Below are positions 7,832-16,432 of a stretch of 64,000 bases of DNA, in pieces. The position numbers were made by a program, and so were the translations under genes. Numbering within the stretch: the first letter of the stretch is position 1; every line of letters begins with the position of its first letter. Source of the DNA: Candidatus Bipolaricaulota bacterium (GTDB taxonomy: Bacteria > Bipolaricaulota > Bipolaricaulia > RBG-16-55-9 > DRXL01); NCBI GenBank assembly GCA_938091745.1, contig CALLJK010000013.1, positions 34,549-98,548 on the forward strand. The letters run 5' to 3'. Below the pieces are notes generated by a model that did no database searches, was not told the origin of the DNA, and saw nothing but the letters and a program-made list of their open reading frames with translations.

Positions 7832-8293
7832 ATGACAAACACACAAACGCAGACGGCGCTGAAGACGCGCTTGCCGAAGGTCCTGCCCGATGGGAAGATC
7901 CACGCCATCGGGCGCCGCAAAGAATCAGTCGCGCGGGTCTTCCTCAAGCCCAACGGCGACGGCAAAGTGATCGTCAACGGCCAGCCGGCAGAGCAGTACT
8001 TTGCTGCTGATGGCTTTATTAAAGACCGTGTCGCTCAAGTCATTCTCAAGCCCTTTGTCGTGACTGGCACGATGAACCGCTATGACGTCATAGCCAACTG
8101 TCGTGGCGGGGGCTTCACCGGGCAGATGGAAGCAATTCGCTTGGGGATCGCGCGAGCATTGCTCGCGGTCAATCCCGACTATAGACCGATCCTGCGCAAG
8201 GAAGGCCTGCTGACGCGCGACCCGCGCATGGTCGAGCGCAAGAAGTACGGCTTCCATAAAGCGCGGCGCGGCCAGCAGTTCAGCAAGCGATAA
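7832..8293 (+). CDS. rpsI: 30S ribosomal protein S9
   Basis: S9 contacts 16S rRNA in the 30S head and reaches its C-terminal tail towards P-site tRNA. The body is canonical: HAIGRRKESVARVFLKPNG, VNGQPAEQYF, RGGGFTGQMEAIRLGIARAL, GLLTRDPRMVERKKYG and the basic end KARRGQQFSKR. At 153 residues it has a short N-terminal extension. rplM (L13), its usual partner, is not upstream; ahcY is. The AGGAGGT at 7811-7817 lies 14 nt before the ATG, an unusually long spacing with no better in-frame start between. Confidence 0.97.
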   Translation: MTNTQTQTALKTRLPKVLPDGKIHAIGRRKESVARVFLKPNGDGKVIVNGQPAEQYFAADGFIKDRVAQVILKPFVVTGTMNRYDVIANCRGGGFTGQMEAIRLGIARALLAVNPDYRPILRKEGLLTRDPRMVERKKYGFHKARRGQQFSKR

Positions 8294-8344
8294 ACCTAAC
8301 CCCTTACCCCCTGCCCTAATTTAGGGGAGGGGCGAGGAGAGGTC
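8294..8344. repeat. Palindromic repeat, family A, short copy
   Basis: A 51-bp copy between rpsI and rpmE begins ACCTAACCCC and ends GGAGAGGTC. It retains the outer stem and one inner hairpin (CCCTAA/TTAGGGG-like) but lacks the second hairpin. It starts directly after the rpsI stop codon and may act as a transcript-stabilising or termination structure. Confidence 0.8.
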
Positions 8345-8359
8345 TAAGGAGGTTTTAGC

Positions 8360-8563
8360 ATGAAGCCAGGTATTCATCCAGAACTGAAGCGTGTGGTCAT
8401 TCGCTGCGCCTGCGGCGCGGAGTTTGAAACGCTCTCCACTACGGAGAATCTGCACGTCGATATCTGCTCCCAGTGTCATCCGTTCTTCACCGGCGAAGAA
8501 AAGCTTGTCGATACTGAAGGGCGAGTGCAGCAGTTTGAGCGCCGCTACGGCAAGAACAAGTAA
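8360..8563 (+). CDS. rpmE: 50S ribosomal protein L31 (zinc-binding type)
   Basis: The 67-residue protein starts [22 protein letters not shown] and contains [15 protein letters not shown] and [11 protein letters not shown]. The cysteines in CACG and CSQC identify the zinc-containing form of L31, which sits at the intersubunit bridge and central protuberance. A strong AGGAGG at 8347-8352 precedes ATG 8360. It lies between two family A repeats. Confidence 0.96.
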   Translation: MKPGIHPELKRVVIRCACGAEFETLSTTENLHVDICSQCHPFFTGEEKLVDTEGRVQQFERRYGKNK

Positions 8564-8573
8564 GCGATTCCAA

Positions 8574-8652
8574 ACCTAACCCCAACCCCTTCCCTTTATT
8601 AGGGAAGGGGCTCTCCCCTCCGCGTGTCGGGGAGGGGCCGGGGGGAGAGGTC
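8574..8652. repeat. Palindromic repeat, family A, full copy
   Basis: This 79-bp copy lies between rpmE and the gamma-synthase gene. It has ACCTAACCCC/GGGGGAGAGGT outer arms, a CCCCTTCCCT/AGGGAAGGGG hairpin and a CCCCTCCG/CGGGGAGGGG hairpin. The same three-stem plan is seen inside rsmA. Confidence 0.88.
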
Positions 8653-8667
8653 ACAAGGGACTTGACA

Positions 8668-9789
8668 ATGCGCTTTGAGACCAAGGCCGTCCGCGCGGGC
8701 TATCAGATTGACCCAGTCACCGGCGCTATCGTCCCGCCGGTGCACCAAGGAGCGACGTTCGCTCAAGAAGAACCCGGCGTCCATAAGGGGTTTCCCTACG
8801 GACGCACGGGGAACCCCACCCGATCTCTGCTCGAAAAAGCTATTGCCGAGCTGGAGGGTGGGAAGTATGGGCTGGCATTCGCGTCAGGGCTCGCCGCAGA
8901 AGACGCGATCATTCATCTCCTCAAGCCCGGCGATCACGTCTTATGCTGCGACGACGTCTACGGGGGAACATACAGACTCTTTGAGCAAGTGCGTCGCCAG
9001 TACGGTTTAGAATTCAGCTATTTTGACACGACTGCGACAGAGATAAAACTCCAAAAAAATACAAAGCTCATCTGGCTCGAATCCCCAACGAACCCGCTCT
9101 TAAAGATCGCCGATATCGAGGCGATCGCGCGCCAGAAGAAAGACGCGCTGCTCGTCGTAGACAATACGTTCGCGACGCCCTCTCTGCAGCGCCCTTTGGA
9201 GCTTGGAGCCGATATTATTGTGCACAGCTCGACCAAGTATCTCAGTGGCCATGGCGACGTCATCGGCGGGCTGATCGTCACGTCCCACCCTGAAGTGTAC
9301 GAGAAGCTCAAATTCTTGCAGAACGCTCTTGGGGCTGTGCCCGGCCCGATGGACTGCTGGCTTGTCTTGCGAGGGATAAAGACGCTGGCGCTGCGCATGA
9401 GGGCACACTCAGAGAACGCCCAGGCCATCGCTGAATTTCTCAGTAGACACAAAAAGGTCGCACACGTCTACTACCCAGGGCTGCCTAGTCACCCAGGGCA
9501 CGCGATCGCCAAGCGCCAGATGAACGGACTCTACAGCGGGATGCTCAGCTTCGAGCTCAACGGGGATGTGAAGAAGTTCGTGCAGACGACCAAGCTCTTC
9601 ACCCTTGCGGAGAACTTGGGCACAGTAGACTCTTTAACGACCCATCCGGCGACGATGACCCATGCTGCGATTCCCCCAGAAGAGCGGGCACGGCGGGGCA
9701 TCAAGGACAATTTAGTTCGGCTTTCGGTGGGCATCGAGCACGCTCAAGACTTAATAGAAGATCTGCAGCAAGCACTCGAATACGCTTAA
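8668..9789 (+). CDS. PLP-dependent cystathionine gamma-synthase/gamma-lyase family enzyme
   Basis: This 373-residue fold-type I enzyme has YGRTGNPTRSLLEKAIAELE, FASGLAAEDAI, WLESPTNPLLKIADI, VVDNTFATPSLQRPLELGAD and the PLP lysine in HSSTKYLSGHGD (about Lys190). The family includes cystathionine gamma-synthase (MetB), gamma-lyase and O-acetylhomoserine sulfhydrylase. The adjacent cystathionine beta-synthase-like gene and ahcY nearby favour gamma-lyase in reverse transsulfuration (homocysteine to cysteine), but sequence alone does not exclude MetB. ATG 8668 follows AAGGGA; a TTG two codons upstream is less likely. It ends 3 bp before the next gene. Confidence 0.9.
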   Translation: MRFETKAVRAGYQIDPVTGAIVPPVHQGATFAQEEPGVHKGFPYGRTGNPTRSLLEKAIAELEGGKYGLAFASGLAAEDAIIHLLKPGDHVLCCDDVYGGTYRLFEQVRRQYGLEFSYFDTTATEIKLQKNTKLIWLESPTNPLLKIADIEAIARQKKDALLVVDNTFATPSLQRPLELGADIIVHSSTKYLSGHGDVIGGLIVTSHPEVYEKLKFLQNALGAVPGPMDCWLVLRGIKTLALRMRAHSENAQAIAEFLSRHKKVAHVYYPGLPSHPGHAIAKRQMNGLYSGMLSFELNGDVKKFVQTTKLFTLAENLGTVDSLTTHPATMTHAAIPPEERARRGIKDNLVRLSVGIEHAQDLIEDLQQALEYA

Positions 9790-9792
9790 ATT

Positions 9793-10755
9793 ATGCGGGT
9801 CGCAGAGAACCTCCTAGAGCTGATCGGGCAGACGCCCATGGTCGCACTCAACCGCATCAATCCCGTAAAAGATGTGCGGCTGCTTGCGAAGTTGGAGTAT
9901 TTTAACCCCGGCGGCTCTGTGAAAGACCGCATCGGGATTATGATGATCGAGGCTGCCGAGCGCGAGGGCAAGCTCAAGCCCGGAGATTGGATCGTCGAGC
10001 CGACCAGCGGGAACACCGGTATCGGGCTGTGCATCGCTGCTATTGTGAAGGGCTATAAAGTCGTCTTCACCATGCCCGACAAGGTCAGCCCGGAGAAAAT
10101 TGATCTTTTGAAAGCTTACGGGGCCGAAGTCGTCATCTGCCCCACGGCCGTCGCCCCCGATGATCCCCGAAGCTATTACTCTGTAGCGAAGCAGATCGCC
10201 AAGGAGCGTCCGGCGCTCTTGCTCAATCAGTACGAGAATCTCGCCAATCCTCAGGCGCACTATCGCACCACCGGCCCGGAGGTCTGGGAGCAGACTGCGG
10301 GAAGACTCGACGCCTTCGTCGCTGGGATTGGCACAGGCGGCACAATCAGCGGTATCGGAAAGTTCCTGAAAGAGCGCAATCCCCAGATCAAAATTGTCGG
10401 CGCTGACCCCGAAGGCTCCATGGTCTATTCTGAATTTTATCGGCTTCCCCACAATGTGCACACGTATCTCATCGAGGGCATTGGGGAAGACATTATCCCC
10501 AAGACGCTCGATTTCTCGGTGATAGACGAGATCATTCGCGTCACCGACAAAGAAGCGTATCACATGACGCGAGAGTTAGCGAAGAGAGAAGCGATCTTGA
10601 CGGGAAGTTCCGGAGGAGCGGCGCTCGTCGCGGCGCTGCAATACGCCGAGAAGGTCCGCCACGGCACGATCGTCGTGCTTATCCCCGACACAGGGCGTCA
10701 ATATCTGAGCAAGGTCTATTCCGACCAATGGTTACGCGCGCACGGGTTGCTCTAA
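9793..10755 (+). CDS. Cystathionine beta-synthase / cysteine synthase family protein
   Basis: This 320-residue fold-type II PLP enzyme shows NLLELIGQTPMVALNRI, PLP Lys44 in NPGGSVKDR, the substrate loop EPTSGNTGIGL, the phosphate-binding GTGGTISG and SSGGAA. The stretch YLIEGIGEDIIPKTLDFSVI is more like cystathionine beta-synthase than the classical CysK. No C-terminal CBS (Bateman) regulatory pair is present, so it would be catalytic domain only. With the preceding gene it would convert homocysteine plus serine to cystathionine and then cysteine. Confidence 0.9.
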   Translation: MRVAENLLELIGQTPMVALNRINPVKDVRLLAKLEYFNPGGSVKDRIGIMMIEAAEREGKLKPGDWIVEPTSGNTGIGLCIAAIVKGYKVVFTMPDKVSPEKIDLLKAYGAEVVICPTAVAPDDPRSYYSVAKQIAKERPALLLNQYENLANPQAHYRTTGPEVWEQTAGRLDAFVAGIGTGGTISGIGKFLKERNPQIKIVGADPEGSMVYSEFYRLPHNVHTYLIEGIGEDIIPKTLDFSVIDEIIRVTDKEAYHMTRELAKREAILTGSSGGAALVAALQYAEKVRHGTIVVLIPDTGRQYLSKVYSDQWLRAHGLL

Positions 10756-11306
10756 TATCTTTGATTTGCGTAGGGGTAGCAGGCTGTGATCTCCTCACGC
10801 CATCGATAGTCTTCGTTCGCCAAGGGTTTGAAACGGGCTGGGAGGGCTGGCAGCAGGGCTCTGACGTTCCACAAGACCCCACCACCAATCGCCCCGTTGT
10901 GTGGGCTATCGAACTGAGCGCGAAGCAATATAAAGAGGGCTACGGCTCGGCGCGGTTCTTTCTCGATGGCCGTCAAGGTGACGGCACGATCTGGCTCGCA
11001 AAACTCTTGACAGTACCTAAGGGCCGCCCACTGATAGTGAATCTCTCGTTCTATCTCTGGAGCCCAGAGCGTAGTGACAACATGCGCGCGTATGTCGTCG
11101 CCTACGCGGGGGCGATCATGCCCGTCGAAGAAGCCGAGTTCACGCACAGAGAGCCTGCGGACAAAACCAAGGGCTGGCGACGGTATCAGTTCACCATGCC
11201 CGTCGCAGATGCTGAGGGCGAGCTACGGGTTGCTCTAGGGATCAGCGTTGCGTGGGAGACGATCTTAGAGTATTTTATTGATGAGATTCGGGTCGAGGTG
11301 CGCTGA
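10728..11306 (+). CDS. Putative lipoprotein, beta-sandwich-like
   Basis: The 192-residue protein has a lipoprotein signal (VALISLICVGVAGC, lipobox VAGC at about residue 20). The mature part reads as beta-rich: FETGWEGWQQ, SARFFLDGRQGDGTIWLAK, YFIDEIRVEV. This layout resembles carbohydrate-binding-module-like sandwiches that end in 'IDEIRV', but no family is certain. The start overlaps the upstream cystathionine beta-synthase gene by 28 bp. It is followed by a secreted beta-helix protein, so the two may form an envelope pair. Confidence 0.65.
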   Translation: MVTRARVALISLICVGVAGCDLLTPSIVFVRQGFETGWEGWQQGSDVPQDPTTNRPVVWAIELSAKQYKEGYGSARFFLDGRQGDGTIWLAKLLTVPKGRPLIVNLSFYLWSPERSDNMRAYVVAYAGAIMPVEEAEFTHREPADKTKGWRRYQFTMPVADAEGELRVALGISVAWETILEYFIDEIRVEVR

Positions 11307-11332
11307 ACATCGCGATAATGCAAGGAGGGCTT

Positions 11333-13330
11333 ATGCGCAAATTCTGGGTGTTAGTCGTGGTAACGCTGGCGATGACAGTTCTTGCGCCCCTGGCGCTGGC
11401 CAAGACCATCGAAGTCCCCAAAGACTATCAGACTATCCAAGCAGCGATCAACGCTGCCCAACCGGGTGATCTCATCTTAATCGCCCCCGGCACATATAAA
11501 GAGAATCTCACGATTCGCAAGAGCATCGAGCTGCGCGGCGCTGACACCGGGGTCATCATTGACGGCTCGCGCTCGCGCAGCGCGCCGACGATTCTCATTC
11601 AACGCACCCGCGACGTCGTTATTCAGAATTTAGAGATTACCGGTGGGCGCCGGGGCATCCAAGTCGAGCGTAGCCAAAACGTCATCATCAAAAACAATCT
11701 GATTCAGAAAAATCGCCGTCAGGGCATTCTCATCACCGAGAACTCTCAGGGCACGCAGATCATAGAGAATACCATTCTCGACACGGCTCCTGACGAGGGC
11801 AACGTTCTGGGTAACGGCATCATTCTGAATGGAGACAAGAACGCTCGCGTCGTCAATAACTTTATCGCGCGCAGTGCGTGGAGCGGGCTTCGACTGTTAA
11901 GTGCTGTCGCCCACATTGAGAATAATGTTTTTGAAGAGAATCGCTATTACGGGATCGAGATCTGGCCTAACTGGGTCAACTCCCCCGACGTGCCCTCTCA
12001 CGCAACTGTGCTCGGCAACACTCTCAAAAATAATATCCGCGCTGGGATCTTCATCACTGAAGAGTCGGTCGCCCAGATACGCAGCAACACGATTCTCAAT
12101 ACACAAGCTAACAGTGACAAACAATACGGGCACGGCATCTGGGTCGCCGACGGCGCTCAAGTCTCTCTTGTTGAGAATACGATTACGGGAAGCCAAGGGC
12201 ATGGACTCTTCTTTGAGTCTGGGCGTGTCTCGTTAGGAGCGAACGTCGTAACCCTGAGCGCAGGGTGCGGGATGCAGATCGAAGATGGCGTGTGGTTCGC
12301 ACTGGCGACAACAGAGCTCACCCTATCGGACAATAGAGAAGGCAGGGCTTGTGGGATAGCTCAAGAACTGCAGCCTGGCCAGACGCTCACAGTGCCCTTC
12401 TCTGTCACACAGCCTGGCCGTGTGAAAGCGCAAGTTCTCACACTCACTCAAGACGCTTCGTTAGTGCTGACGCTCCTTGGGCCTGACCACAATAATCCCT
12501 ATGCGGCTCAAATCCAAAGCCCGGATCTACTCAAATTGAGCCTTGAAGTGACTCCAGAGACAATCGCGTTAGGGACACGCTGGCGCGCCATTGTTGAGAA
12601 CCGCGGGCCGATTGGCGCTCTAGTCATCACGCAAATCTCAGTTCCAGCTCGTTTTGGCAGTTGTAAGGACATTACCGACGAGTTCGGGATCTTGCTCGAC
12701 AATGCTGACGACGCGCCGCCGTTCAGCGAAGCCCAATGCCATATTCTCTACTCGTCTCTTCGGGCTATGCCCACAGAGATCCGAGGAACTGTCACGTCTA
12801 TCACAAATAACCCACCGGACGAACAGGTCGCCGGGACGTACACGGGGATGGGGCGGATTAACCTCTTCGGGCCGATGCTCCGGCGAACTCTATCGTTTGT
12901 CTTCATACACGAGATGGGCCACGCTGTCCAAGATCGCTTTGTGAAAGGCAAACAGAATGCGCGCTGGCGCGAGCTCTTCCGACGCTCTGGGCAAGACTTA
13001 GATAATTTTGTGAGCGACTATGCCCGCACTAACGACCACGAAGACTTTGCCGAGACGTTCGCGACGTATGTGGACGATGCTCTCGGACTTTTGAAGATCG
13101 CGCGGGAGCGCGCTGCCCGGGGCAAGCCCATTCTCCTAGAGAAAGTCAAATTTATGGCTGAGCTGTTCAAACAGCTTGGCCCAAGCGACTCGATCTCGAC
13201 GTTAGTCTACCAAGTGCGGCTCAAGACCGACGACGAGCGCACGCGCTTACTCGTGCGTCGTGTTTCGGTCTCGTTTGACAGCGAGGGCCTGCCCGTACTG
13301 CCCGCGCTGATCGAGTGGGAGGAGTTTTAG
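11333..13330 (+). CDS. Secreted parallel beta-helix protein with C-terminal zinc-metallopeptidase domain
   Basis: This 665-residue protein has a signal peptide (MRKFWVLVVVTLAMTVLAPL...ALA). A NosD/pectate-lyase-like right-handed beta-helix spans about 25-310: TIEVPKDYQTIQAAINAAQPGD, then repeated coils with NxI and G-I-x-V steps. The middle (about 330-500) is beta-rich. The C-terminal part carries HEMGH (His526, Glu527, His530) and a likely third ligand Glu574 in HEDFAETFATY, a zincin arrangement similar to lethal-factor-like or putative zinc-binding peptidases. ATG 11333 follows AAGGAGG. Substrate unknown. A second beta-helix protein lies at 33698-34855 without the peptidase. Confidence 0.8.
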   Translation: MRKFWVLVVVTLAMTVLAPLALAKTIEVPKDYQTIQAAINAAQPGDLILIAPGTYKENLTIRKSIELRGADTGVIIDGSRSRSAPTILIQRTRDVVIQNLEITGGRRGIQVERSQNVIIKNNLIQKNRRQGILITENSQGTQIIENTILDTAPDEGNVLGNGIILNGDKNARVVNNFIARSAWSGLRLLSAVAHIENNVFEENRYYGIEIWPNWVNSPDVPSHATVLGNTLKNNIRAGIFITEESVAQIRSNTILNTQANSDKQYGHGIWVADGAQVSLVENTITGSQGHGLFFESGRVSLGANVVTLSAGCGMQIEDGVWFALATTELTLSDNREGRACGIAQELQPGQTLTVPFSVTQPGRVKAQVLTLTQDASLVLTLLGPDHNNPYAAQIQSPDLLKLSLEVTPETIALGTRWRAIVENRGPIGALVITQISVPARFGSCKDITDEFGILLDNADDAPPFSEAQCHILYSSLRAMPTEIRGTVTSITNNPPDEQVAGTYTGMGRINLFGPMLRRTLSFVFIHEMGHAVQDRFVKGKQNARWRELFRRSGQDLDNFVSDYARTNDHEDFAETFATYVDDALGLLKIARERAARGKPILLEKVKFMAELFKQLGPSDSISTLVYQVRLKTDDERTRLLVRRVSVSFDSEGLPVLPALIEWEEF

Positions 13331-13336
13331 TATAAT
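13331..13336 (+). promoter_or_regulatory. Possible -10 element before the Uma2 gene
   Basis: A perfect TATAAT lies immediately after the stop codon of the beta-helix gene and 16 nt before ATG 13353. No convincing -35 is seen 17 bp upstream, so this is weak evidence for a separate promoter. Confidence 0.35.
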
Positions 13337-13352
13337 AGCTTCGGTGATCCAG

Positions 13353-13907
13353 ATGCCCAAGGCGACGATTAAGTTCACCTACGAAGACTACAAGAACCTC
13401 CCGGAGTCAGAGACCAAGCGATATGAGCTGATCGAGGGAGAGCTCCTTATGATCCCATCGCCTACGTTTGAACACCAAGATGTGTCAGCTAACTTAGCAT
13501 TCGCGCTGGCAAAATTCGTGCGCGAGCACAAGCTAGGGAAAGTCCTCAATGCACCGTTAGATGTTGTCCTCGATGACGAGAACGTTGTGCAGCCCGATAT
13601 TATCTTTATTTCCAAAGCGCGCTCTCATATCATTCATAAAGAGGCGATCAAGGGGGCGCCGGACTTAGTTGTCGAGATTCTCTCGCCGTCTACGAGCGAG
13701 CGCGACCGCACAATGAAGAAGAAGCTCTACGCTCGCGCCAGGGTCACGGAGTATTGGCTTGTCGACCCGGAGAGCAAGACTATAGAAATACTAAAGCTTG
13801 GAGAGACGGGTTTCGAGCGAGTCGCCCTCTATAATAAAGACGAGACGCTCACCTCACCCATGCTGCCAAGGCTGCAGATTCCCCTCACAGAAGTCTTTTC
13901 AAGCTGA
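13353..13907 (+). CDS. Uma2 family (DUF820) putative endonuclease
   Basis: This 184-residue protein belongs to the Uma2 family, which has a PD-(D/E)xK nuclease-like fold. It shows YELIEGELLMIPSPTFEHQ, the active-site region VVQPDIIFISKAR, PDLVVEILSPSTSERDRTMKK with the E-x-x-S pattern, and YARARVTEYWLVDPESKTIEI. Family members are numerous in cyanobacteria and thermophiles, often next to mobile or defence genes, but their role is not established. ATG 13353 is taken; an in-frame GTG at 13344 is possible. It overlaps the convergent hisS by 9 bp. Confidence 0.88.
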   Translation: MPKATIKFTYEDYKNLPESETKRYELIEGELLMIPSPTFEHQDVSANLAFALAKFVREHKLGKVLNAPLDVVLDDENVVQPDIIFISKARSHIIHKEAIKGAPDLVVEILSPSTSERDRTMKKKLYARARVTEYWLVDPESKTIEILKLGETGFERVALYNKDETLTSPMLPRLQIPLTEVFSS

Positions 13908-15155
13908 GCTTCTAGAAATCTGCTGCGCTACTTCCTCAACGGCGAGCAAGCGCTCTTCTCCACTGCGCATGTCTCTGAGCTTGACTTTGCCCTGGGCGAC
14001 TTCGTCTGGGCCGACGATCACTACAAACGGGATATCATACGCGTTCGCGTACTTCAGCCCGTCGCTGATCCCCTTCGCTGCAAAGTCCATGTCGGTCTTA
14101 ATGCCCATACGGCGCAGCTGCTGGCAAACCCTGCGCCCTTCCGTAAGCAAGTTCTTAAACGGGATAACATAGACTTGAGTGACCGTCTTGCGCATGGGAA
14201 GATCCCTACGCTGCTCTTTGAGCACTTCTAAAATAGGCTCCAAGCCGAAAGAGATCCCCACAGCGGGGATTTTTTCGGTGCTCCCGAGAAACTGCCCGAT
14301 CATATTGTCATAGCGCCCGCCTGCTGCGAGCGACCCCGTCACTGAAGACCCTTTCGCGTAGACCTCGTAGATCGTTCCCGTATAGTACGATAGTCCTCTG
14401 GCAAGCGACGGCGTCCAGACGACGCGCGCGTCCCGCACAGCGCTTAAGACTGGCTCAAGCTCGCGATAGCCCTCGCTGTTCTTGAGAGCTTCCGGGTCTT
14501 GTGCACCGGAGAGAAAGCGCTCGGCACTGGCAAGGGGAATACCGCGCTCGACCATCTCGCGAATGACTTCGTCAGGCCCGACTTTTTCGAACTTATCGAG
14601 CGAGAGAATTGCTGCATCCGTCAAATCTTCGGGCACAGCGGCCATGCGCGCCAGCTCTGACAGAATCTTTCTGTTGTTGATCTTGACGATAATATCAATC
14701 TCAAGACGCTCGAAGACTTCGAGTGCTAACTGCACACATTCAGCGTCAGCTAATGGTGAGCTTGAGCCGACGATATCCGCGTCGCACTGATAGAATTCTC
14801 GGGTGCGCCCCTTCTTGATCGGGCCGTCGCGATAGACTGTCCCAATTTGATAGCGCTTAAACGGTCTCTTGATTGTGGGGTTCATCCCGATAAAACGCGC
14901 TAAAGGGACGGTGAGATCGTAGCGTAGTCCTAAATCTCGGCCCCCTTGGTCTTTGAGCTTGAACGTCTCTTTTAAGATCTCTTCGCCACCGGAGTATTTA
15001 GCAGAAAGAACTTCCCAGCGTTCGACGACCGGGGTCTCCAGCGGGCTGAAGCCGTAGAGCTCAAAGACGTTTTTGAGTATCGCTATGACTTCGTCCCGAA
15101 GGATCTTCTCTTCAGGCGAAAAATCGCGCATCCCGCGGGGAAGCTGAAGTTCCAT
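13899..15155 (-). CDS. hisS: Histidyl-tRNA synthetase
   Basis: HisRS charges tRNA-His. The 418-residue class II synthetase has the N-terminal LPRGMRDFSPEEK, motif 2 region RYQIGTVYRDGPIKKGRTREFYQ, the histidine-specific LARGLSYYTGTIYEVY, motif 3 region VGISFGLEPIL and the C-terminal anticodon-binding alpha/beta domain (QVYVIPF to the end). It lies downstream of acpP, separated by a terminator-like hairpin. Confidence 0.96.
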   Translation of the reverse strand: MELQLPRGMRDFSPEEKILRDEVIAILKNVFELYGFSPLETPVVERWEVLSAKYSGGEEILKETFKLKDQGGRDLGLRYDLTVPLARFIGMNPTIKRPFKRYQIGTVYRDGPIKKGRTREFYQCDADIVGSSSPLADAECVQLALEVFERLEIDIIVKINNRKILSELARMAAVPEDLTDAAILSLDKFEKVGPDEVIREMVERGIPLASAERFLSGAQDPEALKNSEGYRELEPVLSAVRDARVVWTPSLARGLSYYTGTIYEVYAKGSSVTGSLAAGGRYDNMIGQFLGSTEKIPAVGISFGLEPILEVLKEQRRDLPMRKTVTQVYVIPFKNLLTEGRRVCQQLRRMGIKTDMDFAAKGISDGLKYANAYDIPFVVIVGPDEVAQGKVKLRDMRSGEERLLAVEEVAQQISRSSA

Positions 15156-15170
15156 TACGCTAATAGATAA

Positions 15171-15193
15171 GCCCCATCACCCACGGATGGGGC
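15171..15193 (-). terminator. Intrinsic terminator-like hairpin after acpP
   Basis: GCCCCATC and GATGGGGC form a perfect 8-bp stem with a 7-nt loop. On the minus strand it is followed by TTATCTATTAG, a moderately T-rich tail. It would end the fabG-acpP transcript before hisS, though read-through is possible. Confidence 0.6.
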
Positions 15194-15221
15194 AGGGATA
15201 AACCTTGACTTCAAAGACCGT

Positions 15222-15479
15222 TTATGCTGCCTTGGCTTGCTGCGCTTCGACTTTCTTCTTGATGTACTCGATAGCCTGCCCCACAGTCTGCATCTTCTCC
15301 GCGTCTTCATCGGGGATCTCAATACCGAATTCGTCCTCGATCTCCATGATCATCTCCACTGTGTCCAATGAGTCCGCCCCTAGATCTTCGATGAATGAGG
15401 CGTCGTCAGTCACCTCTTCGATGTCCACCATCAGTTGCTCCGCGATAATCCGTCGTACCTGCTCAGCGATGTCAGCCAT
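15222..15479 (-). CDS. acpP: Acyl carrier protein
   Basis: The 85-residue acidic protein carries growing acyl chains on a phosphopantetheine arm attached to Ser37 in [13 protein letters not shown]. The helices [11 protein letters not shown] and [20 protein letters not shown] are canonical. It follows fabG at 62 bp on the same strand, and a GAGGAGGA Shine-Dalgarno precedes the start. This is the usual fabG-acpP order. Confidence 0.97.
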   Translation of the reverse strand: MADIAEQVRRIIAEQLMVDIEEVTDDASFIEDLGADSLDTVEMIMEIEDEFGIEIPDEDAEKMQTVGQAIEYIKKKVEAQQAKAA

Positions 15480-15541
15480 AGTCCTTCTCCTCCTCTATGG
15501 GCTTGATCTTGGCGCAAAAATTTGAGTTTGTCAAGTCCGGC

Positions 15542-16288
15542 TCAGGCCATCACCAGGCCGCCGTCAACGTTGACCACGAGTCCTGTTATATACGATGCAC
15601 GGTCCGAAAGCAAGAAGCAGACAACTTCCGCAACTTCTTCAGGGTGGCCAAACCGCCCTAAGGGGATCGCGTCGAGATACTTCTCCCGCACGCCTTCAGG
15701 AAGCTGTTGAGTCATGGTCGTCTCAATAAATCCCGGCGCGACGGCGTTGACCCTGATGCCGCGCGAGGCCAGCTCGCGCGCTACGCTTTTAGTGAACCCG
15801 ATCAGTCCAGCCTTGGCTGCTGAATAATTTGCTTGTCCAGTATTGCCGATCTGCCCCGCAACTGAAGTGACATTCACAATCGCTCCCGAACGCTGCTTGA
15901 GCATCCAGCGCACTACAGACTTCGTGCAATGATACGCCCCCTTTAGGTTCGTCGTCAAGACCGTGTCCCACTCGTCGTCCTTCATTCTCAATAAGAGATT
16001 ATCTCTTGTGATCCCAGCGTTATTGACTAAGAAATCTATGCGCCCTTCGCTCTTAAAGATCTTCTCGATCAGCTCGTCTATGTGCGCGCCATCCGTGATA
16101 TCGGCTTGAGCAAAGACGCAGCGTGTGCCAAGCTCCTGTTGGAGGGCTTGTCCGGCTTGTGGGTCACGCGCGAAGACATAGACTTTGGCGCCGCGCGCGA
16201 CGAGCATCTGTGTTATCGCTTTGCCGATACCGCGTGTCCCGCCGGTGACGATCCCAACCTTGCCAAGAAAATCTTGAGGCTCGCTCAT
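15542..16288 (-). CDS. fabG: 3-oxoacyl-[acyl-carrier-protein] reductase
   Basis: FabG reduces 3-ketoacyl-ACP with NADPH in fatty acid elongation. The 248-residue short-chain dehydrogenase has TGGTRGIG, LVNNAGITRD and the catalytic Ser142, Tyr155 and Lys159 (NVTSVAGQIGNTGQANYSAAK). The C-terminus YITGLVVNVDGGLVMA is typical of FabG. ATG 16288 is preferred over an ORF start ten codons upstream. Normally it would follow fabD directly; here a plus-strand mazEF cassette lies between them. Confidence 0.95.
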   Translation of the reverse strand: MSEPQDFLGKVGIVTGGTRGIGKAITQMLVARGAKVYVFARDPQAGQALQQELGTRCVFAQADITDGAHIDELIEKIFKSEGRIDFLVNNAGITRDNLLLRMKDDEWDTVLTTNLKGAYHCTKSVVRWMLKQRSGAIVNVTSVAGQIGNTGQANYSAAKAGLIGFTKSVARELASRGIRVNAVAPGFIETTMTQQLPEGVREKYLDAIPLGRFGHPEEVAEVVCFLLSDRASYITGLVVNVDGGLVMA

Positions 16289-16432
16289 AGGTAGTAGGCA
16301 CTTTAGCAGATTGATCAAACGGTGTCAAAGGGAGCTGGACCTTGTCTGAAGAACATTGCTCTCTCATGCTGTCTATGATTGTGATCAGCATATACAATGA
16401 GGCTCGTAAGAAGGGAGAGGTTGAATATAAGG

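Noticed and set aside
8294..8652. CT-rich repeats as a CRISPR array
   Set aside because: Copies differ in length, are far apart with genes between, and contain internal hairpins; there are no regular spacers or cas genes.
15171..15193. GCCCCATC/GATGGGGC palindrome as an operator for hisS
   Set aside because: Its position after acpP and the T-rich tail on the minus strand fit a terminator better.
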